This document shows, piece after piece, positions 8,446 through 15,717 of a stretch of DNA of 64,000 nt (positions within the stretch are counted from its first letter, which is position 1; every line of letters starts with the position of its first letter). This stretch comes from Thermoactinomyces intermedius (lineage in GTDB: Bacteria > Bacillota > Bacilli > Thermoactinomycetales > Thermoactinomycetaceae). The DNA lies in NCBI RefSeq assembly GCF_016055025.1, contig NZ_JAECVW010000002.1; one strand, given 5' to 3'. A program made the translations under genes and the position numbers. The notes beneath the pieces were generated by a model. It searched no databases. It was not told the origin of the DNA and worked only from the letters and a program-made list of their open reading frames with translations.

Positions 8446-8620
8446 TCATTCCTCAAACCGTTGATTCATGGCAGATATCATGCTTTCTCGATGAACTTCC
8501 TTGTGATTCTCTTTCGGGGAATGTGCCAAACTCTGCTTATAAAAATTCCGGTTGATCATTCTTCCCAGATATCTTCTCCCAAGATAAAATCTGCAACGGA
8601 ATGAGTTTTTAAATTCTTTC
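8446..8620 (-). pseudogene. Remnant sharing the HSxADxILGEDIWE block
   Basis: The minus strand encodes THSVADFILGEDIWEE followed by a stop, matching HSIADLILGEDIWEDYD in the remnant at 9964-10193. About 40 bases are nearly identical between the two loci. The rest is not alignable. The parent family is unknown to me. Confidence 0.45.
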
Positions 8621-8655
8621 AAAATATAAAGTTCTTTATTTCGTCGCAATATTTA

Positions 8656-9066
8656 CTAGTCAACCCACTTCAATTTATCCGTTAGATTTCCGGAATTATA
8701 AAATTCTTCAAATGCAATAATAGCCGTGTTTAAAGGAACAAGCAAACGCCGTGGAAAATCAATGCCTGTTTGTTGGCAGCTAATATATTCATACTTATCT
8801 ATATTTTTCACCCTCATATTTTCCACTACCAAATGAATGGAATTGTTCTCCGAACTGTATTGAACAGCATAAAGGCGTAGGCCTTTTATCTCATTTCCTC
8901 CCATTAAAGTTAACTCCCCTTTGCCAACCACCTTTAATCCAATTAAATCAATGTTTATTCCATCAACTTGTTTCATCACTTTTTTTACTTGATCCCAAGA
9001 TGGATTTTCCATTAATGTTGAGCCTGTTTCGTTATAAATATGGAGTTGAATATTGTTCATTTTCAT
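8656..9066 (-). CDS. Putative immunity protein, GGNEI family, second copy
   Basis: About 136 residues: NPSWDQVKKVMKQVDG near 22, LTLMGGNEIKGLRLYAVQYS in the centre and IIAFEEFYNSGNLTDKLKWVD at the end. It is a paralogue of the 3791-4246 product, with a shorter linker. ATG codons at 9066 and 9060 are both possible, and the ribosome-binding site is weak (GGTGATG). Immediately upstream lies a short damaged reading frame that may be the tip of a lost toxin gene, which would fit a toxin-immunity pair reduced to its immunity half. Confidence 0.6.
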   Translation of the reverse strand: MKMNNIQLHIYNETGSTLMENPSWDQVKKVMKQVDGINIDLIGLKVVGKGELTLMGGNEIKGLRLYAVQYSSENNSIHLVVENMRVKNIDKYEYISCQQTGIDFPRRLLVPLNTAIIAFEEFYNSGNLTDKLKWVD

Positions 9067-9072
9067 CACCAA

Positions 9073-9315
9073 GACTTTCTTAATTTTTCTTTATCTACTT
9101 TTAAGATTTCAGACCCGCTCGGGATGATAACTTCCAGTTCTTCCAAACCAACTTCGACCATCATTTGACGTACATTTCTTTTGCATGATATTTAGCAGCC
9201 CAGTTGGTTCCTTTTTGTTTAGGCAGCCTTGAATCAATTCATTCCTAATCCCTTTCTTGATATTTTTTTGGATTATCATCTCCCCAACCATTTCGCCGCC
9301 AAATTCGTTTCCCAT
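9073..9315 (-). pseudogene. Damaged reading frame upstream of the GGNEI gene
   Basis: Protein-like stretches lie in different frames: MGNEFGGEMVGEMIIQKNIK, then GTNWAAKYHAKEMYVK, then MVEVGLEELEVIIPSGSEIL ending KLRKSW with a stop just before the 9066 start. The order and spacing suggest one former C-terminal domain broken by frameshifts. I cannot identify it. Confidence 0.35.
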
Positions 9316-9351
9316 CCACTTCCAATACCGCTGATCAATTCAAAAACGAAA

Positions 9352-9377
9352 ACCCGCTCCATTTTAACGGTGCGGGT
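9352..9377 (-). terminator. imm6-type terminator behind copy 5
   Basis: Hairpin ACCCGCTCC / GGTGCGGGT with TTTTT on the plus side, about 25 bases past the copy 5 stop codon. It is the same element as at 3093 and 10329. Confidence 0.65.
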
Positions 9378-9401
9378 CTTTTTATGATCACCAAAACAGA
9401 A

Positions 9402-9920
9402 TTATGAAATCAATTTCAACAATTCTTCTTTCTTGATCTTCTTTCCACTGTCTGCCGGGTGGTTTTTAAGCAGGTACTCTTTTAAACGCTCCGACCATTT
9501 TTCTTGGTAGCCGTCTACTTTCACTATTTTTTCCATGAACCAATCGATCCCTTCCTCATCAACCAATTCTACAGTCTGTGGAACATATTCTTCCCCTTCG
9601 TATTCATAAGCCTGAGATGTAACATAAGCCAAAGCCGTCGTTACACAAAACCACATTGCTTCTTCTTGAGGATCAGGTTGATCATCTACAAAATCTACCC
9701 CTTCGATATGAATTAACCCATCACCATCTTCATTATCCAATCTCAAATAAAGCTCATCTGCATGATGCTTTTTCTCTTCCAGCCATTCCCAACACATATC
9801 CATGGCTCTTCTTGCCAAACCATACCAATGGTATTTTTCGGTTTGATGCATCATTTTCTCTGTCAAGGTCAAGAGATAAGCCACTTTTGCGTCTGAACTG
9901 ACATTTTCAAGCCATTCCAT
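9402..9920 (-). CDS. Imm6-like immunity protein, copy 5
   Basis: 172 residues, and the closest relative of the toxin-linked copy 6: both share MEW(L/I)ENVSS(D/E)AKVA, EKYHWYGLARRAMDMCWEWL or its variant, FVDDQPDPQE and VKVDGYQE(K/E)W. Differences concentrate between residues 55 and 130. It begins at ATG 9920 after an AGGAG-type site and ends in the common tail (here PADSGKKIKKEELLKLIS). It could protect against a variant of the toxin encoded at 10.9-12.5 kb. Confidence 0.78.
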   Translation of the reverse strand: MEWLENVSSDAKVAYLLTLTEKMMHQTEKYHWYGLARRAMDMCWEWLEEKKHHADELYLRLDNEDGDGLIHIEGVDFVDDQPDPQEEAMWFCVTTALAYVTSQAYEYEGEEYVPQTVELVDEEGIDWFMEKIVKVDGYQEKWSERLKEYLLKNHPADSGKKIKKEELLKLIS

Positions 9921-9963
9921 CCTGAAAAAACTCCTTTTGTGATTTTATGTCTTGATAGATAAT

Positions 9964-10193
9964 TTATAATTTCCTCAACTTCTTACGCACAAAATCTTTA
10001 GTGGAATCCTCAATAATTATCCAAGCATAGTCAAACAGATGAATTTCTTCTTTTCTCTCTTGGCTCAAATCAAGTCATTGCCTAATTCAAATAAGGGGAA
10101 CCGGTATGGTTGCTCCGCAATTTCATCCACCAAATCATAATCTTCCCAGATATCTTCTCCCAAGATCAAATCTGCGATGGAATGAGGATCCAT
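9964..10193 (-). pseudogene. Frameshifted unknown gene remnant
   Basis: From ATG 10193 the minus strand reads MDPHSIADLILGEDIWEDYD, EIAEQPYRFPLFELGND, then needs one frame change to continue LDLSQERKEEIHLFDYAWII and KKLRKL with a stop at 9964. The product is acidic with an aromatic-rich end. A fragment of the same family lies at 8446-8620. Family unknown; an immunity protein is possible by context. Confidence 0.5.
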
Positions 10194-10328
10194 GATCCGA
10201 TTTCATAAAACTAACCTAGTTAATACACAAAAAGCCATATCCAATTTGTAAGTAAAATTCCCTTAACACTTTTGGAAATATAATTCATTAGAAACAAAGC
10301 CCAACTGTTATCTTTAACAAAACTAATA

Positions 10329-10360
10329 ACCCGCTCCCTTTTCTTTTTTCTGGAGCGGGT
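10329..10360 (-). terminator. imm6-type terminator behind copy 6
   Basis: Hairpin ACCCGCTCC / GGAGCGGGT with a T5 run, 20 bases beyond the copy 6 stop. It marks the 3' end of the toxin-immunity transcript. Confidence 0.75.
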
Positions 10361-10378
10361 CTTTTTACCTCCACGGAA

Positions 10379-10894
10379 TTATGCAATCAAGTTCAACAAT
10401 TCTTCTCTTTTGATCTTCTTGTCACTGCCTGCCGGGTGGTTTTTAAGCAGGTACTCTCTTAAGCGTTCCGCCCATTCTTCCTGATAGCCGTCTACTTTCA
10501 CTATTTTTTCCATGAACCAATCAATTACTTCATCATCTGTCATTTCTATCGCCTGTGGAACATATTCTTCCTCTTCATATTCATAAGCCTGCCATGTAAC
10601 ATAAAACGCCGCCTGTGTTACACAAAACCACAGCGCCTTTTCTTGAGGGTCCGGTTGATCATCGACAAACGCCACCCCTTTGATATGTGCTAATCCATCC
10701 ACATCATTGTCTATTTTCAAATAAAGTTCATCTCCACTATGCTTTTTCTCTTCCAGCCATTCCCAACACATATCCATGGTTCTTCTGGCCAAGCCATACC
10801 ATTTATAATTTTCTATTTTATGCATGATTTTCTCTGTTAATGTCAGCAGAAAAGCCACTTTTGCTTCTGAACTCACATTCTCAATCCATTCCAT
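10379..10894 (-). CDS. Imm6-like immunity protein, copy 6, probable cognate of the adjacent toxin
   Basis: 171 residues starting MEWIENVSSEAKVAFLLTLT. Domain landmarks are TMDMCWEWLEEKKHSGDELY near 45, GLAHIKGVAFVDDQPDPQEK near 72, YVTWQAYEYEEEEYVPQ near 105 and the family tail. ATG 10894 is used because CAGGAGGTTTCCTGGG precedes it; that site begins directly after the toxin stop codon at 10915-10917. The spacing implies co-transcription and possibly translational coupling with the toxin, as expected for a cognate immunity gene. The strong net negative charge suits binding a basic nucleic-acid-acting toxin. Binding is inferred from position and family. Confidence 0.82.
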   Translation of the reverse strand: MEWIENVSSEAKVAFLLTLTEKIMHKIENYKWYGLARRTMDMCWEWLEEKKHSGDELYLKIDNDVDGLAHIKGVAFVDDQPDPQEKALWFCVTQAAFYVTWQAYEYEEEEYVPQAIEMTDDEVIDWFMEKIVKVDGYQEEWAERLREYLLKNHPAGSDKKIKREELLNLIA

Positions 10895-10914
10895 CCCAGG
10901 AAACCTCCTGATTT

Positions 10915-12483
10915 TCATTCAATATATTTACCATTTTTCAATCTAAAGAATTGTCTTCCAACAGCTTTTTTTCCTTCTACTATTTCCGATGTAACTACTA
11001 TTTCAAGCTTAGGATACATCTTGCTAAATTCCAAGAATATACCGCTCTTTGCATCAGGGTTTGTAATTCCCGCAATACATGCCGGACATGCTCCTCTAGG
11101 GTTTGATTGATGGATATATAGCTTTCCAGATACTTCTTTTGGATTTAATTTAGCCTCTTTTACTGCAGCTTCAAATTCAGCCATGACATATTCTTCAGCA
11201 TGTCTAGACATTTGCGGACTATCAAACGGTGACTTAATTGATCTGTTTGGATATTTTTCATCCAAAGGAACTAACCCGGCTTCTTTTGATGCTTTTTTTA
11301 TGGCACCAGGCGAAGCACCTTTAAACAATCGATCTTCCAATCCTTTAACATCTGTTCTGGCAACAGCAAGGGTATGTTTATTATGACCTACTTTTCCTCT
11401 CAAATTTTTCAAGTCTTCTTTCAGAATGTCTGTTATGCCTGAATAATCACATTTAATATTTGTCGCCAAGAACAAAGCATGGTACCCTCTGGTTGGCTGT
11501 ACAGCAAAACAATCGTCAACTTTGTTGAAAATATTTTTGACAATCGGGGTTTTGGCCAGAACCGGTTCCAATTGCTGAACAGCTTTATTGATCGCTGGTT
11601 GGGCAAAGTGAACCACGGCGACGGAGCCGGCTCCAAAAACTCCTGCCAAAATGGCATTTTTCCAATTGATCTTCCGCCCATGCAGGATATCGTCTGTCAC
11701 ACTGGTTCCGGCACCCTCGACCGATCCGAGGAATCCGCCTTTGCCAAACACTTTTTGCAGAGGTGCCGGCAATTTGGAGACCAGTTTCTGTCCTCCTTGC
11801 AGAACAGACCCCAAGACTTTGGAATTCTTGGCACCCATGATCAGCTTTTGCCCGATGCCGCTCGTCAATGCCCGGGAAGCTCCTGCCGTGATACCTCCTC
11901 CAACCAATCCCAAAATGCCGCCAATGGCCGCCTCCAAGAAAGTGTTCTTATTAATCCCGCCATTTAAAACGGCACTGACCAAGAAGGATATACCCATTCC
12001 CCACAAAATGGCCGCACCCAATCCAGACGTGAGCGGAAAAAGACATAATACAACACCAACCACTAAAACGACGGCAAAAGCAATATATTCTTTATATTTT
12101 TTCACCCATTCCCAAGCCGATGACAGCGTATCAATCACAACTTCTGCCATTTTGGAGCAAATCTCGGTGAACCAATCCCAAAAGGCAGCCGCTTTCTCTT
12201 TGGTCCATTCCCATGCTCCTGAAATTTTGTCCCCGAACCAATCTCCAACCTTTGACAATGATTCGGTAAACTTATCCACAATTCCTTTCTTTTTTTCAAC
12301 CGGAGGGGATGAGACCGGTTGTTCCTTCTGAACCGGGTCTTTTTGTTCGAATTGATCGAAATCTTCGTTAATTTCAGGAATATTAATTCCCCCGTCAGCA
12401 TGTACAAGGTCATGAACCCAGAAGGCTGTTCCCACCGAGACGATCAGCAACAAAAGGAGAAACCGTACAAAATATTTTCCCAT
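10915..12483 (-). CDS. Secreted polymorphic toxin with deaminase-superfamily C-terminal domain
   Basis: 522 residues from ATG 12483, giving a signal peptide (GKYFVRFLLLLLIVSVGTAF, cleavage likely after VHA). Then come a charged linker, a Trp-rich amphipathic segment (KISGAWEWTKEKAAAFWDWF), hydrophobic stretches near 160-240, a Gly-rich pre-toxin region ending SVTDDILHGRKINWKNAILA, and a C-terminal domain from about 370. The tip has H428-A-E430 and C466-P-A-C469, the zinc ligands and catalytic Glu of the deaminase superfamily, plus SGKLYIHQSNP and FSKMYPKLEIVV. These resemble the BURPS668_1122 and SCP1.201-like clades, but I cannot assign one. Such domains deaminate nucleic-acid bases. A longer in-frame extension to 12594 lacks a good start. 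Immunity copy 6 follows directly. Confidence 0.8.
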   Translation of the reverse strand: MGKYFVRFLLLLLIVSVGTAFWVHDLVHADGGINIPEINEDFDQFEQKDPVQKEQPVSSPPVEKKKGIVDKFTESLSKVGDWFGDKISGAWEWTKEKAAAFWDWFTEICSKMAEVVIDTLSSAWEWVKKYKEYIAFAVVLVVGVVLCLFPLTSGLGAAILWGMGISFLVSAVLNGGINKNTFLEAAIGGILGLVGGGITAGASRALTSGIGQKLIMGAKNSKVLGSVLQGGQKLVSKLPAPLQKVFGKGGFLGSVEGAGTSVTDDILHGRKINWKNAILAGVFGAGSVAVVHFAQPAINKAVQQLEPVLAKTPIVKNIFNKVDDCFAVQPTRGYHALFLATNIKCDYSGITDILKEDLKNLRGKVGHNKHTLAVARTDVKGLEDRLFKGASPGAIKKASKEAGLVPLDEKYPNRSIKSPFDSPQMSRHAEEYVMAEFEAAVKEAKLNPKEVSGKLYIHQSNPRGACPACIAGITNPDAKSGIFLEFSKMYPKLEIVVTSEIVEGKKAVGRQFFRLKNGKYIE

Positions 12484-12821
12484 ATCTTCGACGGGTACGA
12501 AAATCCGTAACCCCGTTTCCTCCTTTCTTATTTCTCTAAATATATTGTACAGGAAACAATTAATAATTTTAAAAAGTATTATTCTCCTTGGCAATTATAT
12601 TTATATATAAATTTTTATAAATAGTGCATGAATTTGTTGATGACAATTGCGATAAAAAATAAGCCGAAATAAACCTGCTTATTGCAGGAAGGTTCAATCA
12701 TTGGACTAAATTGCTGTTGCACGGTTTAAAGGTCACTTCTGTATAGCAAAGATCCGTCAATTAAAAACCATGGAAAAAAATAAATCCCACTCTGTTGAAG
12801 AAGGAGCGGGATTCTTTTCAT
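12484..12821. other. Gap upstream of the toxin gene
   Basis: The minus strand carries AAAGGAGG at about 12520, but the first ATG in frame is 40 bases later. Very AT-rich DNA from 12540 to 12650 probably holds the toxin promoter; no unambiguous -35/-10 pair is evident. A terminator for imm6 copy 7 lies at 12783-12813. No gene is seen. Confidence 0.4.
12783..12813 (-). terminator. imm6-type terminator behind copy 7
   Basis: Imperfect hairpin AATCCCACTC / GAGCGGGATT just past the stop codon of copy 7, followed on the minus side by TATTTTTTTCC. It is a relative of the other imm6 terminators. Confidence 0.6.
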
Positions 12822-13334
12822 TTATGCAATCAACTTCAACAACTCTTCTCTTTGGATCTTCTTGTCACTGCCCGCCGGGTGATTTTTCAGCAGGTATTCC
12901 TTTAAACGCTCTGCCCATTCTGCTTGGCAGCCGTCTATTTTTGTTATCTTTTCTGTAAACTCCTGAATCGACAAATCACTTTCGCTTTCAAAATACTGTG
13001 GCACTGATTTCTCCCCTTCGTATTGATACGCTTTCCAAATGGCATAACAAAAACCGTCAAATATACAGAAACAAAGATATTTTAATTGTGGATTGGATTT
13101 AACTTCCGGGTAACACTCTATGTAAACCATCGCATCATCTTCATCGTCAAATTCATAATAGATATCATCGGCACTATGTTTTTTCTCCTCCACCCATTCC
13201 CAACACATCTTCAATAATCTCCGAATAAGTCTGTACCATTCATAATCTTTTGTTTGTTCCGCAATCTCTTCTGTCAAAGACAATACATAAGCCACTTTGG
13301 CATCGTCAGTTATGTTTTCATACCAAATCATCAT
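12822..13334 (-). CDS. Imm6-like immunity protein, copy 7
   Basis: 170 residues: MMIWYENITDDAKVAYVL, LKMCWEWVEEKKHSADDIYY, DDAMVYIECYPEVKSNPQL, CIFDGFCYAIWKAYQYEGEK and the tail GCQAEWAERLKEYLLKNHPAGS. The central CIFDG(F/I)CY segment is shared only with the pseudogene at 7203-7665, so these two form a subgroup. GAGGAGGGGCTC precedes the ATG. A strong hairpin separates it from copy 8. Confidence 0.76.
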   Translation of the reverse strand: MMIWYENITDDAKVAYVLSLTEEIAEQTKDYEWYRLIRRLLKMCWEWVEEKKHSADDIYYEFDDEDDAMVYIECYPEVKSNPQLKYLCFCIFDGFCYAIWKAYQYEGEKSVPQYFESESDLSIQEFTEKITKIDGCQAEWAERLKEYLLKNHPAGSDKKIQREELLKLIA

Positions 13335-13365
13335 GAGCCCCTCCTCAACCAGGATTATAAAAACA

Positions 13366-13394
13366 AATTCCGCTCCATTGAAGAGAGCGGAATT
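13366..13394. terminator. Strong terminator between imm6 copies 7 and 8
   Basis: Perfect hairpin AATTCCGCTC / GAGCGGAATT with T7 on the plus side; on the minus side TTTGTTTTTA follows. It ends the cobQ-copy 8 transcript. Confidence 0.75.
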
Positions 13395-13405
13395 TTTTTA
13401 TTATT

Positions 13406-13927
13406 TTATGCAATCAACTTCAACAATTCTTCTCTTTGGTTCTCTTTGTCACTTCCGGCCGGGTGATTTTTCAGCAGGTACTCTTTTAAGCGTTTGAACC
13501 ATTCTTCTTGGCAGCCGTTTACTTTTCGGATATTTTGCATAAACGCTTTCTCCATATATTCATCATCGATGGGTTGTATTTCCTGAGGGGCTTCATGTTC
13601 TCTTTTTTCAAAGAGGAGTGCTTGCTTTACGGTATAAGAAACAGCCAAAAAAAGGCACCAATAGATAAATTCTTCCTGCGAGCCTTCTTCGAAATCGTCA
13701 TATTCCAGTCCAATAATATAAAATCCCTTATCTTCATCAGCCAATTCCAAGTACATGAGATAGGAATCACCCTTTTTATTCTCTGTCCACTCCCAACACA
13801 TATCCATGGATTTTCTCACAGTGGAAAACCAGTCATATCCGGCTAATTTATCGAGGACCTTCTCAGATAAGACCAAATAATAAGCCGCTTTCGCATCCAT
13901 ATTTACTTTCTTATACCATTTCTCCAT
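13406..13927 (-). CDS. Imm6-like immunity protein, copy 8
   Basis: 173 residues: MEKWYKKVNMDAKAAYYLVL, MDMCWEWTENKKGDSYLMY, YWCLFLAVSYTVKQALLFEK and the tail GCQEEWFKRLKEYLLKNHPAGS. Closest to copy 2. Its ribosome-binding site (CGGAGGATTAAG) lies in the 28-base gap after the cobQ stop codon, so it may be transcribed from the cobQ promoter and would be the boundary gene of the island. Confidence 0.76.
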   Translation of the reverse strand: MEKWYKKVNMDAKAAYYLVLSEKVLDKLAGYDWFSTVRKSMDMCWEWTENKKGDSYLMYLELADEDKGFYIIGLEYDDFEEGSQEEFIYWCLFLAVSYTVKQALLFEKREHEAPQEIQPIDDEYMEKAFMQNIRKVNGCQEEWFKRLKEYLLKNHPAGSDKENQREELLKLIA

Positions 13928-13955
13928 CTTAATCCTCCGATTTATTAAAATCCCG

Positions 13956-15464
13956 TCACTCCCTGTCGTCTTTGTCCCTGCAAAGTCCCATGATCTTTTT
14001 CACTTGTTCCATGTCCATGTGTTCACGGATCCATTGCGCCAGCAAAGAGTAAATCTTTTCCCTTTCTTCCCTTCTTCGTTTCATCGTTTGTTTCCGTTTT
14101 GGCAACCCTTTTTTCAAGTGGAGATGGCAGATCCAATGCACGGTAAAGGAAGGATTGTCAAAAACGCCGTGAAGTCCGGTTCCCCACACTTCTCCGTCTT
14201 CGGAAACCGCGCCGTCGAACCGGCCGTCGGACAGCTCAAACAGTGGAGAAACTCCCGCGGCTTTCCGGGGGCGGGCGGAATGAATCTCATATCCTTCCAC
14301 CGGGTCCGGTCCTCCCCAAGCGGCCAAAGGTTTTGCTTGGCTCCGGCTGGTTGGTGTGTTGAAATTCCATTGTATTTCCATGGGAAGAAGCCCCAAACCG
14401 GCCTCTTCGCGTTCGGACTCACAATCAGGATAAACCCATTTCGTCCCCAACATGGGAAAGCCTCCGCCGATCCCGATAACCGAACTTCCTTGTATTTTTA
14501 ACACCCGGATTTTTTCTTCCAGTCCGGTCTTTTTCAGCCAGGCAAAATCTTCTTTCGGATTTTCCGTCCCGGGCAGAATGATGACATCTGGTCTTCCCAG
14601 TTCCCGGGCCGCTTTTACAAACCGGACAGACAAATCCGGATGATCCATGAGCGGGGAAAAATCCGTGAAGTTGGCAATACGGGGAAAACGGATCACGGCC
14701 ACATCCAGATCGGCCGTTTCTTTTTGGTTTCCTTTTAACGCCAGTTCGGTGAGCGACAGGGAATCTTCCGGATCGATACCAACCTCCACATAAGGAAGGA
14801 CACCCAAAACCGGGATCCCGGTTCGCTGTTCCAGCCATCGGATTCCCGGTTCCAATAATGATTTGTCTCCACGGAATTTATTGATGATGATGCCTTTCAC
14901 CCGCCGCCGCTCGTCCGGCTCCAGCAATTCCAAGGTGCCCACAACCGAAGCGAACATGCCCCCGCGGTCAATGTCGGCGATCAGCAAAACCGGCGCATCC
15001 GCCATCCGGGCCGTCCACATGTTCGCGATATCCCGCTCTTTCAAATTAATCTCCGCCGGACTCCCTGCTCCTTCCATCACCAGAACGTCATAATCCCGGG
15101 ATAACCGGTTCAACGACTGTTGAACGGAAGCCAGAATCGAATCCAGTGCATGATGGAACGAACCGGCACGGAGTTCGGCAAAACGGCGCCCGTGCAAAAT
15201 CACTTCCGACACCATTTCTCCTGTGGGCTTCAGAAGTACCGGGTTCATATCGACCGTGGGTTCAATTCCCGCCGCCTCCGCCTGAATGCCCTGTGCCCGG
15301 CCGATTTCCCCTCCATCCCGTGTCACATACGAATTTAAAGCCATGTTTTGCGACTTAAACGGAGCCACCCGAAAACCTTCTTCAAAAAAATAACGGCAAA
15401 AAGCCGTGCATATCACACTTTTTCCGACATCGGAAGCCGTTCCTTGCAGCATGATGGCCTTCAT
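13956..15464 (-). CDS. cobQ: Cobyric acid synthase-like protein lacking the glutaminase cysteine
   Basis: 502 residues from ATG 15464 (AGAGGTG upstream). The N-terminal half is a full dethiobiotin-synthetase-like ATPase: MLQGTASDVGKSVICTAFCR, PFKSQNMALNSYV, MEGAGSPAEINLKERDIANM. CobQ amidates adenosyl-cobyrinic acid a,c-diamide at four side chains. The C-terminal GATase domain keeps VIILPGTENPKEDFAWLK and TGLHGVFDN. The nucleophile motif, usually CGGYQMLG, reads GGGFPMLG here: the Cys codon is GGC (14466-14468). The glutaminase would be inactive unless ammonia is supplied. No other cobalamin gene is adjacent; cobB is 10 kb away. Confidence 0.88.
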   Translation of the reverse strand: MKAIMLQGTASDVGKSVICTAFCRYFFEEGFRVAPFKSQNMALNSYVTRDGGEIGRAQGIQAEAAGIEPTVDMNPVLLKPTGEMVSEVILHGRRFAELRAGSFHHALDSILASVQQSLNRLSRDYDVLVMEGAGSPAEINLKERDIANMWTARMADAPVLLIADIDRGGMFASVVGTLELLEPDERRRVKGIIINKFRGDKSLLEPGIRWLEQRTGIPVLGVLPYVEVGIDPEDSLSLTELALKGNQKETADLDVAVIRFPRIANFTDFSPLMDHPDLSVRFVKAARELGRPDVIILPGTENPKEDFAWLKKTGLEEKIRVLKIQGSSVIGIGGGFPMLGTKWVYPDCESEREEAGLGLLPMEIQWNFNTPTSRSQAKPLAAWGGPDPVEGYEIHSARPRKAAGVSPLFELSDGRFDGAVSEDGEVWGTGLHGVFDNPSFTVHWICHLHLKKGLPKRKQTMKRRREEREKIYSLLAQWIREHMDMEQVKKIMGLCRDKDDRE

Positions 15465-15670
15465 CTTGTTACACCTCTCTTTTGCGATCATGTTTCGTTT
15501 CATTATTGCACATTTTCATTCTTTTTCCCTTTTATAAAACGATGCTCTCTTCGCTCCCGCCAATGAAAACTGTGACGGCACTGAATGTGCAAAGAAAAAA
15601 AGTCCCCCAACGCAAGCCGGCATATTGATCCGAAAATCCGTAATCGGCCGAGAAAACCGGCTGCAGAAAA

Positions 15671-15705
15671 AAAGCATTTCCTCAACCCTGTTGAAGAAAT
15701 GCTTT
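15671..15705 (-). terminator. Terminator of the arabinose operon
   Basis: Long hairpin AAAGCATTTCCTCAAC / GTTGAAGAAATGCTTT (one mismatch), followed on the minus side by TTTTTCTGC. It lies 12 bases past the kinase stop codon. Confidence 0.85.
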
Positions 15706-15717
15706 TCATTGTTATTG

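Noticed and set aside
11479..12331. Plus-strand open frames of 162 and 226 codons across the toxin gene
   Set aside because: They are antisense shadows of the toxin coding sequence without ribosome-binding sites.
3157..13490. Regular recurrence of a ~75-base sequence, considered as a CRISPR-like or mobile repeat array
   Set aside because: The repeats are the coding 3' ends of imm6 genes at irregular spacing of 0.6-2.4 kb, in frame with a conserved protein tail. No short regular repeats or spacers occur.
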